A stretch of 64,000 bases of DNA from Sideroxydans sp. CL21 (GTDB lineage: Bacteria; Pseudomonadota; Gammaproteobacteria; Burkholderiales; Gallionellaceae), in NCBI RefSeq assembly GCF_902459525.1, contig NZ_LR699166.1, positions 1,934,501 to 1,998,500 on the forward strand, in the 5' to 3' direction. This document shows, in pieces, positions 1-8,441 of the stretch (position 1 is the first letter of the stretch; the number at the start of each line of letters is the position of its first letter). A program made the translations under genes and the position numbers. The notes under the pieces are model-generated. The model saw only the letters and a list, made by a program, of their open reading frames with translations. It was not told where the DNA came from and did not search any database.

Positions 1-1527
1 CTGTATGTTCACCACGAAGCGGTTCGGCGTATCCGGCGGCAGTTTGCCCTGCCAGCTTTCCATCAGATCGGCGCGCACCATCGTCAGCACCAGCAAGGCC
101 ATGCCGCCCAGACTCAATGCCACCACCTGTATCGCCGCACTGCGCCCGTGCCGCGCGAGGTTGTTGAATGCATGTCGCCAATGCGATTGAAAGAAATATG
201 CGTTGCGTGCCAGACCATGAAGCAGCACCCAGGCCAGTCCGCCGAACACCAGCAGCCCCGCGAGCAAACCTCCCAATACCGCCAAACCCAGTTTCAGCGA
301 GCCTGCATGCCACAGGAACAGTCCTGCCAACACCAACAACGCAAGGCCATAAATCAGCCAGCCGCTGGCTTCCGGTGAATCCATCTCGCGGCGCAGCACG
401 CGCAGCGGCGATACCTTGCGCAATTGCAGCAGGGGCAGGAAGGCGAAACCGAGCAGCAAAGCAAAGCCGCTGAGTGCAGCCTTGAGCAGCGGCAGCACGC
501 CGGGTTGCGGCAAGCCTGCCTCGCGCATGGACGAGATGCTCTCGACCAACCCCGCTTGCGTGACATAGCCCAGCAAACCGCCGAGAAGCACCGAGACCAC
601 GCCAAGCAGGATGAATTGATAAAGGAACAGCCACAGTACCTGCGCCTGCTGAGCGCCGAGGCAACGCATCACCGCGCAGCCGTCCAGATGGCGCAGCACG
701 AAGCGCCGTGCCGCCAGCGCCATCGCGGCGCCAGCCAGGATGGCGGCAGTCAATGCGGCAAGGCCAAGGAAATGCTCGGCACGTTCGAGCGCCGTGCGTA
801 TCTCGGGACGCGCATCGCGCACGTCCTCCATCTTTTCGTTGCCGGAAAGCTTTTCCTGCAGCGTCGCGCGCAGCGCAACCACCTGCCTAGCATCGCCTGC
901 GATCATCAGGCGATATGAAATGCGGCTGCCTTCCTGCAGCAAGCCGGTAGAAGCCAAGTCGGCATCGTTCATCAGCACGCGCGGCGCAAAGCTGGCGAAA
1001 CCGATGGACTGGTCGATGTCCTTCACGATGCGCGCTGCCACCATAAAACGCCGTGAGCCGATCCCAGCTTCATCCCCGATCTTGATATCGAGACGGCGCA
1101 GCAAACGTTCATCCACCCAAACCGTGCCGCGTGCCGGGATCGCCTGCGCCACGTGCACAGCGCCATCGTCGATCTCGATCTTGCCGCGCAGCGGATAGCC
1201 CGGCTCCGCCGACTGTATCTCGCTCAACAACACCTGCTCGCGGTGCGACACCATGCTGGGGAAAGTACGGCTCTCGACCACGCGCAAACCGAGCTTCTGC
1301 GCCATTTCGCGATATTCGGGGGAAAACGGTCGCGTCGAAGTGATGCGCAGATCGGCACCGATCAGGCTCTGCGCCTGCTGCTGCAACGCTTGCCTCACAC
1401 GGTCGGCGAACAAGCCAACGGTAGCAAGGCTGCCAACCGCCAACATCAGCGCCAGCAGCAACACCCGCCACTCCCCGGCGCGCCAGTCGCGGCGCAGCAA
1501 ATTGAGGGAGAGACGAAAGAGGTTCAT
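1..1527 (-). CDS. ybbP: YbbP-like ABC transporter permease (FtsX family), 3'-truncated by window edge
   Basis: Inner-membrane permease expected to work with the YbbA ATPase encoded just upstream, in a LolCDE/MacB-like family acting on envelope substrates. Reading leftward from the ATG at 1527 the frame stays open to base 1, giving about 509 residues of a protein that normally has about 800. It begins MNLFRLSLNLLRRDW followed by a hydrophobic first helix, then a long periplasmic region (about residues 45-235), then a block of membrane segments with LGAQQAQVLWLF and the coupling-helix type sequence LRKVSPLRVLRRE, typical of FtsX permeases. The order ybbP-ybbA with divergent tesA matches Escherichia coli. 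Unlike there, 640 bp carrying a separate small gene lies between ybbP and ybbA, so the two may not be cotranscribed. Family call is firm; substrate unknown. Confidence 0.88.
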   Translation of the reverse strand, partial: MNLFRLSLNLLRRDWRAGEWRVLLLALMLAVGSLATVGLFADRVRQALQQQAQSLIGADLRITSTRPFSPEYREMAQKLGLRVVESRTFPSMVSHREQVLLSEIQSAEPGYPLRGKIEIDDGAVHVAQAIPARGTVWVDERLLRRLDIKIGDEAGIGSRRFMVAARIVKDIDQSIGFASFAPRVLMNDADLASTGLLQEGSRISYRLMIAGDARQVVALRATLQEKLSGNEKMEDVRDARPEIRTALERAEHFLGLAALTAAILAGAAMALAARRFVLRHLDGCAVMRCLGAQQAQVLWLFLYQFILLGVVSVLLGGLLGYVTQAGLVESISSMREAGLPQPGVLPLLKAALSGFALLLGFAFLPLLQLRKVSPLRVLRREMDSPEASGWLIYGLALLVLAGLFLWHAGSLKLGLAVLGGLLAGLLVFGGLAWVLLHGLARNAYFFQSHWRHAFNNLARHGRSAAIQVVALSLGGMALLVLTMVRADLMESWQGKLPPDTPNRFVVNIQ

Positions 1528-1723
1528 TTTGTAAGTACGGAAAAATCGTGATTCACAATGCCGTTCCTTCTCGATTTACCACTTTTGTGCATCGCGCACC
1601 AAAACAGTGACAATACTTTGTAAGATTAATAACAATCCTGCCTTATACCGGCGTCATCAAAGACACCCCATAACGCCACGAATACCAATATCCTCGCCAC
1701 TCTAAACCAAATCAACTTGATGT

Positions 1724-1739
1724 TGGCACGCAATATGCG
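1724..1739 (+). promoter_or_regulatory. Sigma-54 promoter (-24/-12) for the 68-aa gene
   Basis: TGGCACGCAATATGCG has the invariant GG and GC separated by exactly 10 bases and a perfect TGGCACG -24 element; the -12 half is ATGC rather than TTGC. It points toward the small gene starting at 1817, 79 bases away. An imperfect inverted repeat at 1585-1602 (TTGTGC...GCGCACCAA) about 125 bases upstream could be an activator site. Confidence 0.7.
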
Positions 1740-1816
1740 ACTAACTAAGCAAGGGTGGCAATTCCGAGCCCGATAGAAGTTGCCGCAACAAAATGATCAA
1801 CGCAAGGAGGTGTGTC

Positions 1817-2023
1817 ATGGCTATCGTTATGAACATGAGCAGCTACGAAATTGAACGTTGTCCAGTCGAGTTCGGATATGCCAAGGAAACCTTGCGTTCC
1901 GATTGGAACCCTGCCTTGACCCGGTTGAGCCTGCAGCCAGTTGTTTCGACAGCCAATAAGCAGAGAACCATGCCAGCCGAACTCGCGACGGTCAATGTGG
2001 AATTGTTCCTGCAGAGGATGTAA
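1817..2023 (+). CDS. Small orphan protein of 68 aa under a sigma-54 promoter
   Basis: I do not recognise this protein. The ATG at 1817 follows a near-perfect ribosome site (AAGGAGG, spacing 6), the best in this part of the window, which makes it a real gene despite its size. It starts MAIVMNMSSYEIERCPVEF and ends VNVELFLQRM; it has no signal peptide, membrane segment or recognisable motif and a single cysteine. It lies on the plus strand between the leftward ybbP and ybbA genes and is preceded by a sigma-54 type promoter at 1724. An in-frame upstream ATG at 1793 lacks a ribosome site. A regulatory or cell-surface role under nitrogen, motility or carbon control is possible but purely speculative. 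Confidence 0.6.
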   Translation: MAIVMNMSSYEIERCPVEFGYAKETLRSDWNPALTRLSLQPVVSTANKQRTMPAELATVNVELFLQRM

Positions 2024-2164
2024 GCCTTGGATATGCGTGCTGCACATTCCGGCAGTCTCGACACGACAGAGAAGCCTGATCGACTCTTGGTTACCCTGCT
2101 TGGTAATCCCCCGGTCAAAAGATTTGATCCGCTAGTTGATTGTTAAAGTTTCGGTGTAACGACA

Positions 2165-2830
2165 CTACACCACCCGCCCGGCCGCCAGTCTCAACAGCTT
2201 GCCACAGCGCTTCGCTAGTGCCTCGTCGTGTGTTACCAGAATCAGCGTCGTGCCCTGTGCACGGTTGAGTTCCAGCATCAATTCGATGACCTGTGCACCG
2301 GTGGCGGCGTCGAGGTTGCCGGTGGGCTCGTCGGCAAACAATATCCTGGGCCGGGTGACAAAGGCGCGCGCCAGTGCTACGCGCTGCTGTTCTCCGCCGG
2401 AGAGATGTTTTGGCAGGTGGTGGGCGCGTGCGCTCAAACCGACCTGCTGCAAGGATGTTTCGGCGCGCTGCCGCGCATCTTTTGCGCCAGTCAGTTCCAG
2501 CGGAAGCATCACGTTCTCCAGTGCATTCAGCGCGGGCAGCAACTGGAAGGACTGGAACACGAAACCCGCCAGTTCGCCGCGTAATCTCGCACGCCCATCC
2601 TCATCCATCTCGAACAGGTCTGTGCCATGCAGCAATACCTTGCCGCTGGTCGGGACATCCAGCCCCGCCAGAAGGCCGAGCAAAGTGGATTTGCCTGAAC
2701 CCGATGCGCCGACGATGGCAAGGCTCTCTCCCGCTTCCACCTCAAAGCTGACGTCGTGCAGGATAACGAGCGGCTGATCGCCACTTAACACTTGCTTGGT
2801 GAGACCTACTGCTTGCACAATCGACGCCAT
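2165..2830 (-). CDS. ybbA: YbbA ABC transporter ATPase (LolD/MacB-type)
   Basis: Nucleotide-binding subunit of 221 aa that energises the YbbP permease. Walker A GASGSGKST (about residue 37), Q-loop FVFQSFQLLP, signature LSGGEQQRVALARAF, Walker B ILFADEPTG and switch histidine VTHDE are all intact and correctly ordered, so the subunit should be active. I chose the ATG at 2830 because the protein then begins MASIVQAVGLTK, as in relatives; an upstream in-frame ATG at 2863 would lie inside tesA. Start codons of ybbA and the divergent tesA overlap in one CATG (2828-2831), so each gene's ribosome site lies in the other's coding sequence. Product and family are certain; the transported molecule is not known. 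Confidence 0.95.
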   Translation of the reverse strand: MASIVQAVGLTKQVLSGDQPLVILHDVSFEVEAGESLAIVGASGSGKSTLLGLLAGLDVPTSGKVLLHGTDLFEMDEDGRARLRGELAGFVFQSFQLLPALNALENVMLPLELTGAKDARQRAETSLQQVGLSARAHHLPKHLSGGEQQRVALARAFVTRPRILFADEPTGNLDAATGAQVIELMLELNRAQGTTLILVTHDEALAKRCGKLLRLAAGRVV

Positions 2831-3437
2831 GAAGACCTTTCTTAAAATCACATTGCTTGTCACTGCGCTGCTACTGCCTGCCCTTGCTCAAGCTGCGAAG
2901 AACATTCTGGTGTTCGGCGACAGTTTATCAGCCGGATACGGTATAGCACGAGACGATTCATGGGTGAATTTATTGCAGCTTGAGCTAAAAAAAAGTCATC
3001 CGCAGTTCGAAGTGGTGAATGCAAGTATCAGCGGCGAGACAACTTCGGGCGGGCTGCGCCGCATTGGCAAAGCCATGCAAGAACATCATCCCGTCCTGGT
3101 AATCCTTGAATTGGGGGCGAACGACGGGCTGCGCGGCGGCACCATCGCAGAGATGGAAAAGAACCTCGACCGGATCATTGAACAGGTGCAGCAAGCGCAT
3201 GCCAGGATATTGCTGCTCGGCCTCCAGTTGCCGCCTAACTACGGCCTCGACTACACCAGGCAATTCCGTGCGCTCTACCCCAGACTGTCAAGGAAGCATG
3301 ACATCGCACTGGTTCCTTTCATGCTGCAAGATATTCCGCCGGAGCAGTTTCAGGCCGACAACCTGCACCCAAATGCAGAAGCGCAACCGCGTATCATGCA
3401 ACGTGTCCTGAAATCGTTATTGCCCCTACTGCGCTGA
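2829..3437 (+). CDS. tesA: TesA, periplasmic acyl-CoA thioesterase I / SGNH esterase
   Basis: Secreted 202-aa GDSL/SGNH hydrolase with thioesterase, lysophospholipase and esterase activity in the family. A signal peptide (MKTFLKITLLVTALLLPALA, Ala-rich cleavage region) precedes the four SGNH blocks: GDSLSAGYG with the nucleophile Ser, the Gly block SGETTSGG, GANDGLRGG with the oxyanion Asn, and DNLHPNAEAQ with the catalytic Asp and His. Its ATG shares a CATG with the divergent ybbA start, and its stop overlaps the next gene's start (TGATG at 3435-3439), suggesting translational coupling to the DUF255 gene. Length is normal for the family. Confidence 0.95.
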   Translation: MKTFLKITLLVTALLLPALAQAAKNILVFGDSLSAGYGIARDDSWVNLLQLELKKSHPQFEVVNASISGETTSGGLRRIGKAMQEHHPVLVILELGANDGLRGGTIAEMEKNLDRIIEQVQQAHARILLLGLQLPPNYGLDYTRQFRALYPRLSRKHDIALVPFMLQDIPPEQFQADNLHPNAEAQPRIMQRVLKSLLPLLR

Positions 3438-5605
3438 TGCCCAATCACCTTTCGCACGAAACCAGCCCCTACCTGTTGCAGCACGCCGACAACCCGGTGG
3501 ACTGGCATCCCTGGAATGCCGAGACCCTGAAGCTCGCACGCGATCTGGGCAAGCCCATCCTGCTCTCCATCGGCTATTCCGCTTGCCACTGGTGCCACGT
3601 GATGGCGCACGAGTCGTTCGAGGATGAAGCGGTCGCCGCCGTGATGAACGAACACTTCATCAACATCAAGGTGGACAGGGAGGAACGTCCCGACCTGGAC
3701 CAGGTATACCAGAACGCACACTACCTGCTCGCAAAGCGCGGCGGCGGCTGGCCGCTGACCATGTTCCTTGAGCCGGACGGCACCCCGTTCTACAGCGGTA
3801 CCTATTTCCCCAAGCAGGCGCGCTACGGCTTGCCCGGATTTCCGGATCTGTTGACGCGCATCGCCAAAGTCTACCGGGGAAAACGCGATGAACTGTCAGC
3901 CCAGGGCAAACAGCTCATCGCCCAGTTAGCCACCTGGCGGCCCGAGAAAGGCGCGACGGACATCGCACTCGACGCAACCCCGATCGACCTAGCGGTGCGG
4001 CAGCACAATCAGGATTTCGATCCGGTGAACGGCGGCTTCGGCGGCGCCCCCAAGTTTTTGCATCCTGCCGAACTGGACCTGCTGCTGCGGCAGGCTCACG
4101 CCACACATGACGAGCAAACGAGCCATGTCGCGCTGTTCACCCTGAGGCAGATGGCCCTGGGCGGACTGTACGATCAGCTCGGCGGCGGTTTCTGTCGCTA
4201 CAGCGTGGATGCACACTGGGACATCCCGCATTTCGAGAAGATGCTGTATGACAACGGCGTGCTGCTCGGCCTGTATTGCGACGCCTGGCTAAGCAGCCAT
4301 GATCCGTTTTTCGCCCACGTGGTGGTACAGACCGCAGGCTGGGTGATGCGCGAGATGCAGTCGCCGAACGGGCATGCCCGTTCCCCTCACCCCAACCCTG
4401 ATATAACAACTAGCCATTCGACTAATCCCGCAAGCGGGCAAGTCGCTGGTTATCTCCCGCAAGCGGGCGAGGGAGCAAACGAGTCGCTACGCGAGATTGG
4501 GATTGGACGCGGCTATTACGCTTCGCTGGATGCAGACTCGGAACATGAGGAGGGCAAGTTCTATGTGTGGCAGCGCAACGAGATCCGCGACCTGCTGAGC
4601 GCCGACGAATACGCACTCGTCAAACCGTATTACGGGCTGGACAGCACACCCAACTTCGAGAATCACAGCTGGAACCTGCGCGTGACTCTACCGTTGGCCG
4701 GGATCGCTCAGCAGCTGAACATCAGCGCAGAACAGGCATCCGCACGGCTCGGCTCGGCACGGACAAAACTGTTCGCCGCGCGGGAACGGCGCATCCGCCC
4801 CGGCCGCGACGAAAAGATACTTGGTAGCTGGAACGGACTGATGATAGCCGGCATGGCAAAAGCAGCGCGTACCTTCAACCGCATCGACTGGTTACGGTCC
4901 GCACAGCAGGCGATGGATTTCGTGCGCGGCACGCTGTGGCAGAACGGCAAGCTACTCGCCACGCACAAGGATGGCAAGACACACCTGAACGCCTACCTGG
5001 ACGACCATGCGTTCTTGCTGAATGCGGCGCTGGAATTGTTGCAAACGGAATATCGCGCCACCGACATGGCCTTTGCCATACAACTCGCCGATGCGCTGCT
5101 GGCCCGTTTCGAGGACACCGAGAACGGCGGTTTCTTCTTCACCAGCCATGACCACGAGGCGCTGATCCAGCGCAACAAGTCCGGCCAGGACGATGCCATC
5201 CCGTCCGGCAACGGCATCGCGGCACAGGGATTATTGCGGTTGGCGGAATTGACAGGCGATATGCCCTATATCGAAGCAGCCGAGCGTTGCCTGAAACTGT
5301 TCTTCCCGTTGATGCAAAGGGCAGCCGGCCAGTTCAGCAGCCTGTGCACCGCGCTGGATGAAGTGATGCAGCCGCCTTCCATGCTGGTGTTATGCGGCGC
5401 AAAAAATGAAACAACCGCCTGGCGGACGGCTGTGGCGGCGAAATATGCGCCGGGATTGATGATCATCGAACTGACCGGTAATGAAACCGGTTTGCCAGCC
5501 CCGTTGCGTAAACAGCGTACTGCAACAACGACGGCATGGCTGTGTCGCGGCACACAATGCCTGCCGCCGATCGGCAGCCTCGATGCGCTACTGGCAGAAC
5601 TATAA
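3437..5605 (+). CDS. Thioredoxin-fold DUF255 (YyaL/SSP411-like) protein carrying an in-frame repeat insertion
   Basis: 722-aa member of the YyaL/spermatogenesis-associated protein 20 family: an N-terminal thioredoxin-like DUF255 domain (about residues 1-165; hallmarks NPVDWHPWN, SACHWCHVM with a CxxC pair, KVDREERPDLD) and a C-terminal six-hairpin glycosidase-like domain (FEKMLYDNG, LDADSE, SWNGLMIAGM). Cellular function is not established in the family. Between SPNG and GYYASLDADSE, where relatives are continuous, there is an extra stretch of about 46 residues (4371-4509) encoded by repeat DNA and rich in Pro, Ser and Gly. The frame is preserved, so a full-length protein can be made; whether the insertion is tolerated is unknown. 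Coupled to tesA. Confidence 0.9.
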   Translation: MPNHLSHETSPYLLQHADNPVDWHPWNAETLKLARDLGKPILLSIGYSACHWCHVMAHESFEDEAVAAVMNEHFINIKVDREERPDLDQVYQNAHYLLAKRGGGWPLTMFLEPDGTPFYSGTYFPKQARYGLPGFPDLLTRIAKVYRGKRDELSAQGKQLIAQLATWRPEKGATDIALDATPIDLAVRQHNQDFDPVNGGFGGAPKFLHPAELDLLLRQAHATHDEQTSHVALFTLRQMALGGLYDQLGGGFCRYSVDAHWDIPHFEKMLYDNGVLLGLYCDAWLSSHDPFFAHVVVQTAGWVMREMQSPNGHARSPHPNPDITTSHSTNPASGQVAGYLPQAGEGANESLREIGIGRGYYASLDADSEHEEGKFYVWQRNEIRDLLSADEYALVKPYYGLDSTPNFENHSWNLRVTLPLAGIAQQLNISAEQASARLGSARTKLFAARERRIRPGRDEKILGSWNGLMIAGMAKAARTFNRIDWLRSAQQAMDFVRGTLWQNGKLLATHKDGKTHLNAYLDDHAFLLNAALELLQTEYRATDMAFAIQLADALLARFEDTENGGFFFTSHDHEALIQRNKSGQDDAIPSGNGIAAQGLLRLAELTGDMPYIEAAERCLKLFFPLMQRAAGQFSSLCTALDEVMQPPSMLVLCGAKNETTAWRTAVAAKYAPGLMIIELTGNETGLPAPLRKQRTATTTAWLCRGTQCLPPIGSLDALLAEL
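4371..4509 (+). repeat. Two nested short mobile repeats inserted inside the DUF255 gene
   Basis: The outer element reads CCCCTCACCCCAACCCT, is interrupted, and resumes CTCCCGCAAGCGGGCGAGGG, a dispersed palindromic motif common in proteobacteria. The interruption (about 4401-4453) begins ATAACAACTAGCCATTCGAC, has a TCCCGC-AA-GCGGG hairpin core and ends AAGTCGCTGGTTAT. The same ends occur at 14520-14579 and, degenerate, at 5606-5658. Confidence 0.75.
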
Positions 5606-5658
5606 CCAACCACTAGTCAACCGTTCTCTGGTTGCTTAACGGGATGGCTAGTCGTTTA
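5606..5658. repeat. Third, intergenic copy of the ACTAGCC hairpin element between convergent genes
   Basis: On the minus strand this gap reads ATAAACGACTAGCCATCCCG, then a hairpin arm pair CCGTT/AACGG, then GACTAGTGGTTGGTTAT. It resembles the elements at 4401 and 14520 and fills almost the whole gap between the DUF255 and sppA stops, so it may act as a bidirectional terminator. Confidence 0.55.
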
Positions 5659-6615
5659 TCAGCGTAGCGTTACCCCGCCCGCCTGAGCGCCGAAGCCGGG
5701 GAACATGCTCGCCACTCCGGCACCGAACTTCTTGGCAAGGCGATCCGCGAGACCTTCATGCGTGGTGAAGTCCACAACGTTTTCCACCTTGACCACGTCG
5801 CGCGCGACGGAATCCACACTGCCGATATCATCCGCCAAGCCCATCTGGATGGCTTTGTCGCCCGTCCAGAACAAGCCGCTGAATGTATCCTCGGTTTCTT
5901 TCAGCCGTTTGCCGCGCCCCTGTTTCACCACCTCGATGAATTGCTGGTGTATGTCCTCCAACATGTTTTTGGTAAATTCTTCCTGCTTGGGATTGAGCGG
6001 CGAGAACGGATCCATGAACCCCTTGTTCTTGCCCGCGGTCATCAGGCGGCGCTCTACACCCAGCTTCTGCATGGTGCCGGTGAATCCGAAACCATCCATC
6101 AACACGCCGATGGAACCGACGATACTGGCCTTGTTGACGTAGATCTTGTCGGCCGCAGCAGCGATGTAATAGCCGCCGGATGCGCACATGTCTTCCACCA
6201 CCACATACAAAGGTATATCCGGATGCAGGCCGCGCAGACGGCGCATCTCGTCATTCACCAACCCGGCCTGTACCGGACTGCCGCCGGGGCTGTTGCAACG
6301 CAGAATCACGGCTGCGGTGTTTTTGTCCTTGTAGGCATCCTGCAAGCTGCCGATCAGGTTGTCCGCATTCGCATTGCTGTCCGCGGCAATCACTCCAGAC
6401 AATTCGATCAGCGCACTGTGCTTGCCTGACAGAGAACCGTCGACCTTGTCGCCCATCCATCCCATGACCAAAAAGAGTATGAAGAACAGATATCCGAAAC
6501 CAAGCACCTTGAAGAAGATTCCCCAGTGCCGGGCACGGCGCTGCTCCTGAACGGCGGATAACGCCAGTTTTTCCAGTACGCCGCGTTCCCAGTTGTTGTT
6601 GTTTTCTTCTGACAT
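5659..6615 (-). CDS. sppA: S49-family signal peptide peptidase SppA (short form)
   Basis: 318-aa inner-membrane serine protease that degrades cleaved signal peptides in this family. One N-terminal membrane anchor (about residues 30-53, FFKVLGFGYLFFILFLVMGW) precedes the ClpP-like S49 domain. The nucleophile block CASGGYYIAAAADKIYVN and the downstream lysine region AGKNKGFMDPFSP are both present, consistent with a Ser-Lys dyad; the oxyanion region SPGGSP is also seen. It is the short (about 36 kDa) form rather than the 67-kDa E. coli form. It follows the HAD phosphatase gene by 26 bp on the same strand, an arrangement usual in betaproteobacteria downstream of rluC. Confidence 0.92.
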   Translation of the reverse strand: MSEENNNNWERGVLEKLALSAVQEQRRARHWGIFFKVLGFGYLFFILFLVMGWMGDKVDGSLSGKHSALIELSGVIAADSNANADNLIGSLQDAYKDKNTAAVILRCNSPGGSPVQAGLVNDEMRRLRGLHPDIPLYVVVEDMCASGGYYIAAAADKIYVNKASIVGSIGVLMDGFGFTGTMQKLGVERRLMTAGKNKGFMDPFSPLNPKQEEFTKNMLEDIHQQFIEVVKQGRGKRLKETEDTFSGLFWTGDKAIQMGLADDIGSVDSVARDVVKVENVVDFTTHEGLADRLAKKFGAGVASMFPGFGAQAGGVTLR

Positions 6616-6641
6616 AAATTAAAACTCCTTCGATAAATTCG

Positions 6642-7298
6642 TTATGCGTTGACCCTGAACCACTCTCTCAGTTCAACAAAATCATCAAGCAGGGCGATCG
6701 GTTTCAATTCGCGCAATTGATCCTCAGGATGCGCGCCGTGTGTTACACCCACTGCATCCACCCCGGCGTTGATCGCCATTTGCAGGTCATGCGTGGTATC
6801 GCCGATCATCAGGGTACGTTCCGGTGGCACGTCCAGTTCATCCATGATCTCCAGCAGCATCGCCGGGTGCGGCTTGGAGAATGTCCGGTCTGCCGTGCGC
6901 GTGGCATGGAAATACTCGCCCATATGGGTGGATTCAAGGGCATGGTCCAGACCGTTGCGATTCTTGCCTGTCGCCACCGCAAGCCTGTAGCCTGCGCCAT
7001 GCAACTCGATGATGGTCTCCCTGGCCTGGTCGAACAGGGGGATGGATTCATTCTGCGACAGGAAATGATGGCGGTAGCGTGCAACCAGCGGCTCATACAT
7101 CTCTTCCGGCGCATCGGGAACGGCATGGCGCAATGCCTGCAACAGACCCAAACCGATCACATGACGTGCCGTTTCATCGTCCGGCACCGGCAATTTCAGG
7201 TCGCGGCAGGCAGCCTGGATCGATCCCGCGATGATCGCCGTCGAGTCCATCACCGTGCCGTCCCAGTCGAACACAATCAATTCGTAACGTTTTGCCAT
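6642..7298 (-). CDS. HAD-superfamily phosphatase, phosphoglycolate phosphatase-like
   Basis: 218-aa haloacid dehalogenase hydrolase. Motif I is FDWDGTVMDST with nucleophile and acid/base Asp, motif II VATGKN, motif III Lys in FSKPHP, and motif IV MIGDTTHDLQMA; an alpha-helical cap lies between motifs I and II, as in Gph/PpaX enzymes. I start at 7298 (MAKRYELIVFDWDG) because relatives begin a few residues before motif I; 70 extra in-frame codons upstream have no ribosome site and would overlap the promoter region shared with rlmM. Substrate could be 2-phosphoglycolate or another small phosphate ester; the sequence does not decide. Confidence 0.9.
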   Translation of the reverse strand: MAKRYELIVFDWDGTVMDSTAIIAGSIQAACRDLKLPVPDDETARHVIGLGLLQALRHAVPDAPEEMYEPLVARYRHHFLSQNESIPLFDQARETIIELHGAGYRLAVATGKNRNGLDHALESTHMGEYFHATRTADRTFSKPHPAMLLEIMDELDVPPERTLMIGDTTHDLQMAINAGVDAVGVTHGAHPEDQLRELKPIALLDDFVELREWFRVNA

Positions 7299-7378
7299 CT
7301 GCACCGCCAAAATAAAATAGGCGCGGATTCTACCATTTCGCTTGCCCATCACCGCGGTAATCCCTACCATGCCGCGCC

Positions 7379-8434
7379 ATGAACACCTTACCCAGTTGGC
7401 TAATTTATTGTCGTCCTGGCTTCGAACGCGATTGCGTGGAAGAAACCCAGGCCAAGCCTGTCGAAACGACCGAGAACAGCGGCTATGTCGTGCTGCAAGG
7501 CAAGCCACGGCTGACTTACAGGCAATTGACCTTCGCGCGTCAATTGCTCAGCCTGCATGCGGAAGTAAGCGATTTGCCGGAACGCGACCGGCTTACACCG
7601 CTGCTGGCAGCGATACCCGCATCGCCTGAACGGTTTAGCGCCCTGTACCTGGAAGTGCCGGACACCAACGAGGGCAAGACGCTGTCGGGCTTCACGCGGC
7701 GTTTTCAGCCCCTTCTGGAAGAGGCGTTGCGAGTACAAGGAAGGTTGGCGGATGCGTCGGGTATTCACCCTTCGACAGGCTCAGGGCGAACGGATATTTC
7801 TCCTCGCCTGCACATCTTCTTTCCCGATAACCAACGCGCCCTGATCGCCACCGCCGATCCGCATAACAGCTCGGCTGCACTCAACGGCATCCAGCGCGTC
7901 AGCATGGCGAGCGATGCGCCTAGCCGTTCCTATCTCAAACTCGCGGAAGCGTTCGAGGTGTTCCTCGACAAAAAGGAACAGGCGCTATGGCTTAAACCGG
8001 GCATGACCGCAATCGACCTCGGTGCCGCACCCGGCGGCTGGACCTGGCAATTGGTGCAGCGCGGATTGAAAGTCACCGCCGTGGATAACGGCCCGCTCAA
8101 GGGAGCTGCGGCAGGTCATCCTTCCATCAGGCATCTGCGCGAGGACGGCTTCCGCTTCCGTCCGCAGCGCCCGGTGGACTGGCTGGTGTGCGACATGGTG
8201 GAACAACCTCAGCGTGTCGCGACCTTGATGACCGAATGGTTCATCGGCGGCCACACCCAGCGCGCCATCTTCAATCTCAAGCTGCCGATGAAAAAACGCG
8301 TCGCGGCATTGAACGATGCGCTCAACAGCATACGCACCGCACTCAACAACATAGGTATCCGTTACCAACTGGAAGCCAAGCAGCTCTACCATGACCGTGA
8401 AGAAGTCACGGTATACCTGGCACGCAAACGCTAG
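7379..8434 (+). CDS. rlmM: RlmM, 23S rRNA C2498 2'-O-ribose methyltransferase, with in-frame repeat insertion
   Basis: 351-aa SAM-dependent methyltransferase that 2'-O-methylates C2498 of 23S rRNA. An N-terminal THUMP-like region (MNTLPSWLIYCRPGFE) precedes the Rossmann domain: motif I AIDLGAAPGGWTWQL, VTAVDNGPLKG, DWLVCDMVEQP and the catalytic Lys region FNLKLPMKKR. Residues around 131-139 (STGSGRTDI) are encoded by a dispersed palindromic repeat inserted between GRLADAS and PRLHIFF, where relatives have a short linker. The frame is kept and catalytic motifs are intact, so the enzyme is probably functional. Divergent from the HAD gene with 80 bp between starts. Confidence 0.93.
   Translation: MNTLPSWLIYCRPGFERDCVEETQAKPVETTENSGYVVLQGKPRLTYRQLTFARQLLSLHAEVSDLPERDRLTPLLAAIPASPERFSALYLEVPDTNEGKTLSGFTRRFQPLLEEALRVQGRLADASGIHPSTGSGRTDISPRLHIFFPDNQRALIATADPHNSSAALNGIQRVSMASDAPSRSYLKLAEAFEVFLDKKEQALWLKPGMTAIDLGAAPGGWTWQLVQRGLKVTAVDNGPLKGAAAGHPSIRHLREDGFRFRPQRPVDWLVCDMVEQPQRVATLMTEWFIGGHTQRAIFNLKLPMKKRVAALNDALNSIRTALNNIGIRYQLEAKQLYHDREEVTVYLARKR
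7768..7793 (+). repeat. Dispersed palindromic repeat inside rlmM
   Basis: TTCGACAGGCTCAGGGCGAA and its flanks match the widespread intergenic repeat whose opposite-strand translation is the familiar PFALSLSKG peptide; that peptide is indeed read on the minus strand here. It normally lies between genes. Confidence 0.8.
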
Positions 8435-8441
8435 CAACCCG

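Noticed and set aside
4401-5600. CRISPR-like repeats
   Set aside because: The repeats at 4401, 5606 and 14520 are unevenly spaced single elements with different cores, not repeat-spacer arrays. I saw no CRISPR array in the window.
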